Positions 60,900-64,000 of a stretch of DNA of 64,000 nucleotides are shown here, piece by piece. The DNA lies in NCBI GenBank assembly GCA_963682055.1, contig OY821750.1, positions 32,414,081 through 32,478,080 on the forward strand, written 5' to 3'. This stretch comes from Primula veris (lineage: Eukaryota > Streptophyta > Magnoliopsida > Ericales > Primulaceae). Position 1 is the stretch's first letter. The number at the start of each line of letters is the position of its first letter. A program made the translations under genes and the position numbers. The notes under the pieces were generated by a model. That model saw nothing but the letters and a program-made list of their open reading frames with translations. It had not been told where the DNA came from and searched no databases.

Positions 60900-61317
60900 C
60901 AACTGCCGTAGTTATGATGGCATTGAGAAAAGAAGTATGAACAAATACGTATTGATGAGGATTGAATTTTAATTAAAAGTTGGAACCTACTTTATTCAAC
61001 AAAATTCAATAAATGCACATTACCTAGCTAGCTATTTTGTCATAACCTTTTATCGCCATATCAAATGGAATTTTATCCAAATGTTTGGTGCCTATAATCA
61101 ATGCTGGGACCTCGATATTGTCATGTTGAGCAATATGAGGTTCTTCTCCTAAATTCGTTTCATAATTTTTGTAACATTCGCTTTGTAATTTCATCTCTAT
61201 ATATAAATTACCTCTTTCCTGTAGTATATGTTGAGATCAAATTTTGTTGCTCAATTTATTTTATTTTATTTTATAAGTTGCAGGAAAAGAAACACATGGT
61301 AATTATGAGACGTATTA

Positions 61318-61466
61318 CACTATAAAATAATGTTTGATTTAGTAAGAGTCAAAAATTGTCACAACCCTATCACTAATTTAAAAAGCTGTCACAAATCTGT
61401 CGTAAATTGACTAAACTGTCACAAAACCGTCACAAAAACCGTAGCTATTTGGATTTTTTTTCAGTG
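61318..61466 (+). mobile_element. CACTA-type MITE, family M, copy 9 (short form)
   Basis: CACTATAAAATAATGTTTGA to GGATTTTTTTTCAGTG with an exact TTA target duplication (61315-61317 and 61467-61469). One internal block is deleted compared with copy 7. Confidence 0.87.
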
Positions 61467-61469
61467 TTA

Positions 61470-62232
61470 ACTTCAGTTGAGTTTGTATGTAAGTAAAGTT
61501 TGAAAAAGCAATAACACATGCTTTTTTATTTTGTAGGCGGCAACTTGTTACATTTTTTTTGGTTTTTGCAATAATTAAGAATAGTACTTTAGTTATGAAC
61601 CAACAGTAGATTTCCGTGTACGAAATAACAATTAATAATAATAAAAGGACTAAACAAGAATTAATTAAAACCAGTGTAATCTTTATTAATTTCCAAATGA
61701 AATACAATAAACTGATTACAACATGTAGGTACTGAAAATAATTAAAGCAAACGTTATCAGATTATTACTAATTAATAATCTGATGTACTGAATTGCAATA
61801 AATAGAAACTGCCAGACTGGAAAGTACAAACTTAACAGCCGGACTGTTCTGTTTGAAATTGAAATTACAGGACTGAATTGAAACTATTCTAATTACATAA
61901 TTAAATTACAGAATAGTAATTACAGCAAAAAACAGAACTTTAAACTAATTACAGATAAGTACAAACAGAATATAAACCTACAGCTAAGGACAGCAATTGA
62001 AATACTAAAATAAAAAGGACAGAATTGAATGCGTAAATGAAATGGACAGAATTAAAAGACGTAAATGAAATGGACAGAATAGAATAAAATAAGACGAGGC
62101 TACTGTTAACAGTATGCCCTTAACCGATATTCGCCCAACCACCTTAAGGTTTCTGGTTGCGTTGGCGCTTCGATCCCAAGGTACAACATCTCGGATGACT
62201 CGCCGGAAACTGGCGACGAGTCAAGGTCGAGC
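61470..62232. other. Stretch beside the right-hand copia LTR
   Basis: GGACAGAAT(T/A)(G/A)A words repeat at about 62019-62085. The GC-richer part 62130-62232 has a CGCCGGAAACTGGCG inverted repeat. It may be U5 of the LTR if the LTR extends to about 61676 (AATAAAGATTACA on the minus strand), or flanking DNA if it ends at 62233. Confidence 0.4.
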
Positions 62233-62342
62233 TGTTGGTGGGTGGTTCTCTCTGGTTCTAAAATGTAATGCTGTTTTTGAGAGATGATATATGCTTCTGT
62301 ATTTTATTTCAGAATGTTGTCTATTTGACATGTGGGGGGTCT

Positions 62343-62356
62343 GCCTATATATAGGC
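62343..62356 (-). promoter_or_regulatory. Candidate TATA box in the LTR
   Basis: GCCTATATATAGGC, a perfect palindrome in a GC-richer setting, about 120 bp downstream (minus-strand sense) of the tandem arrays. Confidence 0.5.
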
Positions 62357-62478
62357 TTGCTGAGTATCTCAGCCATTAAGGTCACTTTACTACTGTCAGT
62401 TTTCGAAATTCGAAACTACAGTATTAACTTTGCAATCAAATCATATTTATTGCAACAGTTATAGCTTTGCTGGAAGCT

Positions 62479-62600
62479 TTTCCCGAACAGGCGCACTTTT
62501 TCCGAACAGGCACGCTTTTCCCGAACAGACGCACTTTTTCCCGAACATGCACGCTTTTCCCGAACAGGCGCGCTTTTCCCGAACAGGCGCACTTTTCCCG
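62479..62600 (-). repeat. Tandem array A, ~19-20-bp unit, six copies
   Basis: TTTTCCCGAACAGGCGCAC-type units with GAACA at 62484, 62503, 62523, 62543, 62562 and 62581. Units alternate between GCGCAC and CACGC endings. Direct tandem repeats, not CRISPR-like: no unique spacers. Confidence 0.9.
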
Positions 62601-62613
62601 TTGAGTTAAAAAC

Positions 62614-62717
62614 CCGTCGAGCAAGCCCGCCCGTCGAGCAAGCCCGCCCGTCGAGCAAGCCCGCCCGTCGAGCAAGCCCGCCCGTCGAGCAAGCCCGCCC
62701 GTCGAGCAAGCAAGCCC
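62614..62717 (-). repeat. Tandem array B, 17-bp unit, six copies
   Basis: CCGTCGAGCAAGCCCGC repeated with GTCGAG at 62616, 62633, 62650, 62667, 62684 and 62701; near-perfect. Separated from array A by 13 bp. The overlapping open frames (repeating LARRAGLLDG-like text) are by-products. Confidence 0.95.
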
Positions 62718-63107
62718 ATGTGTGGTACACAATACACACATGTGTATATGGACACACTACTTGATATCCACATGGGATACCCTAGTATATATATTGTAAA
62801 AATCACTCATGATTTTCCAATGTGGGATAACCCTCATGGGTTAAATCCCATTTCTTTTCTCATTTTCCAGCATTGGCTTTATTGCCTCTTTCGAGTACCA
62901 ACCTTCGAGTCCAATTATCATTCACACCCTTCCTCCGAATAGGTCATGCGATATACCGTTGCGAAGCTAGTCGCACGAGCTACTCAACCGCATTGAGTAT
63001 GGCCTCAGAAAAACTGAGGAGTCGCATTGAAAATTGACTCAAAGATGGTCCCTGACCACTTGGAACAACCATGTATAAAATACATGTTTTCCTACATTTT
63101 TCCAACA

Positions 63108-63120
63108 ATCCCCCACATGA
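63108..63120 (-). other. Polypurine tract of the right-hand copia element
   Basis: ATGTGGGGGATTG on the minus strand, immediately before TGTTGG. Confidence 0.7.
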
Positions 63121-63664
63121 ATGCAATTGGCTCGAAAGCCCATGTCCTAAATGTAAATCAAGAGAACCGCAAAAGTTCACTGCCTAAGGTCAGGTAGCGC
63201 GCGCCTTGAACCTGCCGTAGCGGAATACCACCCAGAATACTGCTATTAGGTAGTTGTAAAGCTTTGAACCATCAAGCTTTGTGTATCCCAGAATGGCACC
63301 CGCACAGTGCCCTCTCTACCCACGTACTAGGCCCTTTAGTTGTTGTCCATATTTGGCCTGGACTGCCTTGGCAACTTCAACTGAGTGCTCTAGTGAATTA
63401 GCCCAAGCTCATCACATGGTACCGGCCTTACACACTCGTTATAGGTGTTCCAAGTCGAAAGTGTCCTGACTCACTTTACTCGACCGTCGAGTTACTTGGA
63501 TCATTAAGAGCCTCAAGCTCACCCTTACAATGGTACAGGTCTATCACTCTGTCATCGCGGAAATGGGCTGGGAACCCCAGGTTCCCAAGTGCTTTGTTCA
63601 GTTGCCCTCACAGTTCAGTTTCCCTTTGAACCTATCAGGAAATATTCCGTTTAGGTTGGGTTGC
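63121..63664 (-). other. Untranslated region between copia pol and its 3' LTR
   Basis: GC-richer than the flanks, no ORF recognised. The position after the pol stop and before the purine tract fits a long 3' untranslated part. Confidence 0.55.
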
Positions 63665-64000
63665 CTATGTTGGGGCCACCAATTTAATGGGCTTTAATCC
63701 CATTCCGTTCGATGACGTCTCGACTCCTACTTGAGTCAAGCCTTTTGTTAATGGATCCGCTATGTTTTCCTTTGATCTCACAAAATCTAAGGATACCACA
63801 CCGTTGGATAACAATTCCCTTACGGATTTATGTCTTCGACGTATATGTCGAGACTTTCCATTATACATATGATCCTGAGCCCGTGCAATTGCTGATTGAC
63901 TATCGCAATGCATGCTTATTGCGGGAACAGGTTTCGGCCACATTGGAATTCCTTCCAATAGACTTCTCAGCCAGTCTGCCTCTTCGGTTGCTAAGTCTAA
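63665..64000 (-). CDS. C-terminal RNase H end of a copia polyprotein (continues past the right edge)
   Basis: Open to the window edge on the minus strand, stop TAG at 63667-63665. Reads ATEEADWLRSLLEGIP, ISMHCDSQSAIARAQ, NGKSRHIRRRHKSVRELL and SKENIADPLTKGL, the typical last part of copia RNase H, where HCDSQSA and the conserved ADPLTKGL tail are diagnostic. The frame has no internal stop in the 112 codons seen, so the element may be intact. Separate from the Sirevirus and from the decayed copia by sequence. Confidence 0.9.
   Translation of the reverse strand, partial: LDLATEEADWLRSLLEGIPMWPKPVPAISMHCDSQSAIARAQDHMYNGKSRHIRRRHKSVRELLSNGVVSLDFVRSKENIADPLTKGLTQVGVETSSNGMGLKPIKLVAPT

Larger units (their letters stand above)
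62233..63107 (-). repeat. Probable 3' LTR of a third copia element
   Basis: On the minus strand it starts TGTTGGAAAAATGTAGG directly after the purine tract ATGTGGGGGATTG, and the candidate end CCACCAACA gives matching TGTTGG/CCAACA termini. The other LTR is outside the window, so the left limit is tentative. A TATATA core within the palindrome GCCTATATATAGGC (62343-62356) and AATAAA near 62310 fit promoter and polyadenylation signals. Confidence 0.5.

Noticed and set aside
62416..62806. Overlapping repeat proteins (LARRAGLLDG-type) and a possible CRISPR array
   Set aside because: 17- and 20-bp head-to-tail tandem repeats without spacers, in a plant LTR; open in several frames only because the unit lacks stops.

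Overview
This is a plant nuclear genome window, AT-rich and from a eudicot by the look of its proteins and repeats. The genes are split by GT/AG introns, and the space between them is filled with LTR retrotransposons, MITEs and simple repeats. I cannot name the species.

Only two host genes are supported, both on the minus strand. At 532-7142 is a nine-exon gene (first exon not found) for the SecY-type translocase subunit SCY2 of the plastid inner envelope. At 34941-38900 is a complete three-exon gene for the karrikin/strigolactone-pathway repressor SMAX1. It encodes 980 residues and keeps its double Clp-N domain, the FRGKT degron loop and an LSFDLNL EAR motif. The two genes have no obvious functional link.

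The rest is mobile or repetitive. (1) 21222-28246 is a Ty1/copia element on the minus strand. Its 223-bp LTRs are nearly identical and it has an AGGGT target duplication and an intact polypurine tract, yet its gag-pol is full of stops and appears to lack the reverse-transcriptase active-site segment. (2) 50843-59658 is a very young Sirevirus-type Ty1/copia element on the plus strand. It has 1261-bp LTRs with about two differences, a TATGA target duplication, gag-pol broken by one frameshift, and a small extra ORF before the 3' LTR. (3) The C-terminal end of a third copia polyprotein enters from the right edge (63665-64000, minus), followed by its 3' LTR, whose U3 holds two GC-rich tandem arrays. 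(4) At least nine members of one CACTA-type MITE family are scattered from 11.4 to 61.5 kb, several with exact 3-bp target duplications. (5) There are other inverted-repeat elements (9.4, 15.4, 19.3, 32.2, 34.2, 46.6 kb), Stowaway-like MITEs (10.0, 60.1 kb), Helitron-like ends (43.5, 60.6 kb), and a 430-bp poly(A) retroposon with an 18-bp target duplication (31.3 kb).

I found no convincing new host system. The most unusual signals are in the retroelements. One is a decayed copia that apparently moved after its coding region died. A second is a recurring ACGACAGG core, flanked by different short inverted arms, inside that element. A third is a GTTGCAAC dyad repeated across LTR, coding and untranslated parts of the Sirevirus. 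The fourth is the pair of tandem arrays upstream of the TATA box in the right-hand LTR. Exon borders and repeat limits were read by eye and are approximate where stated.
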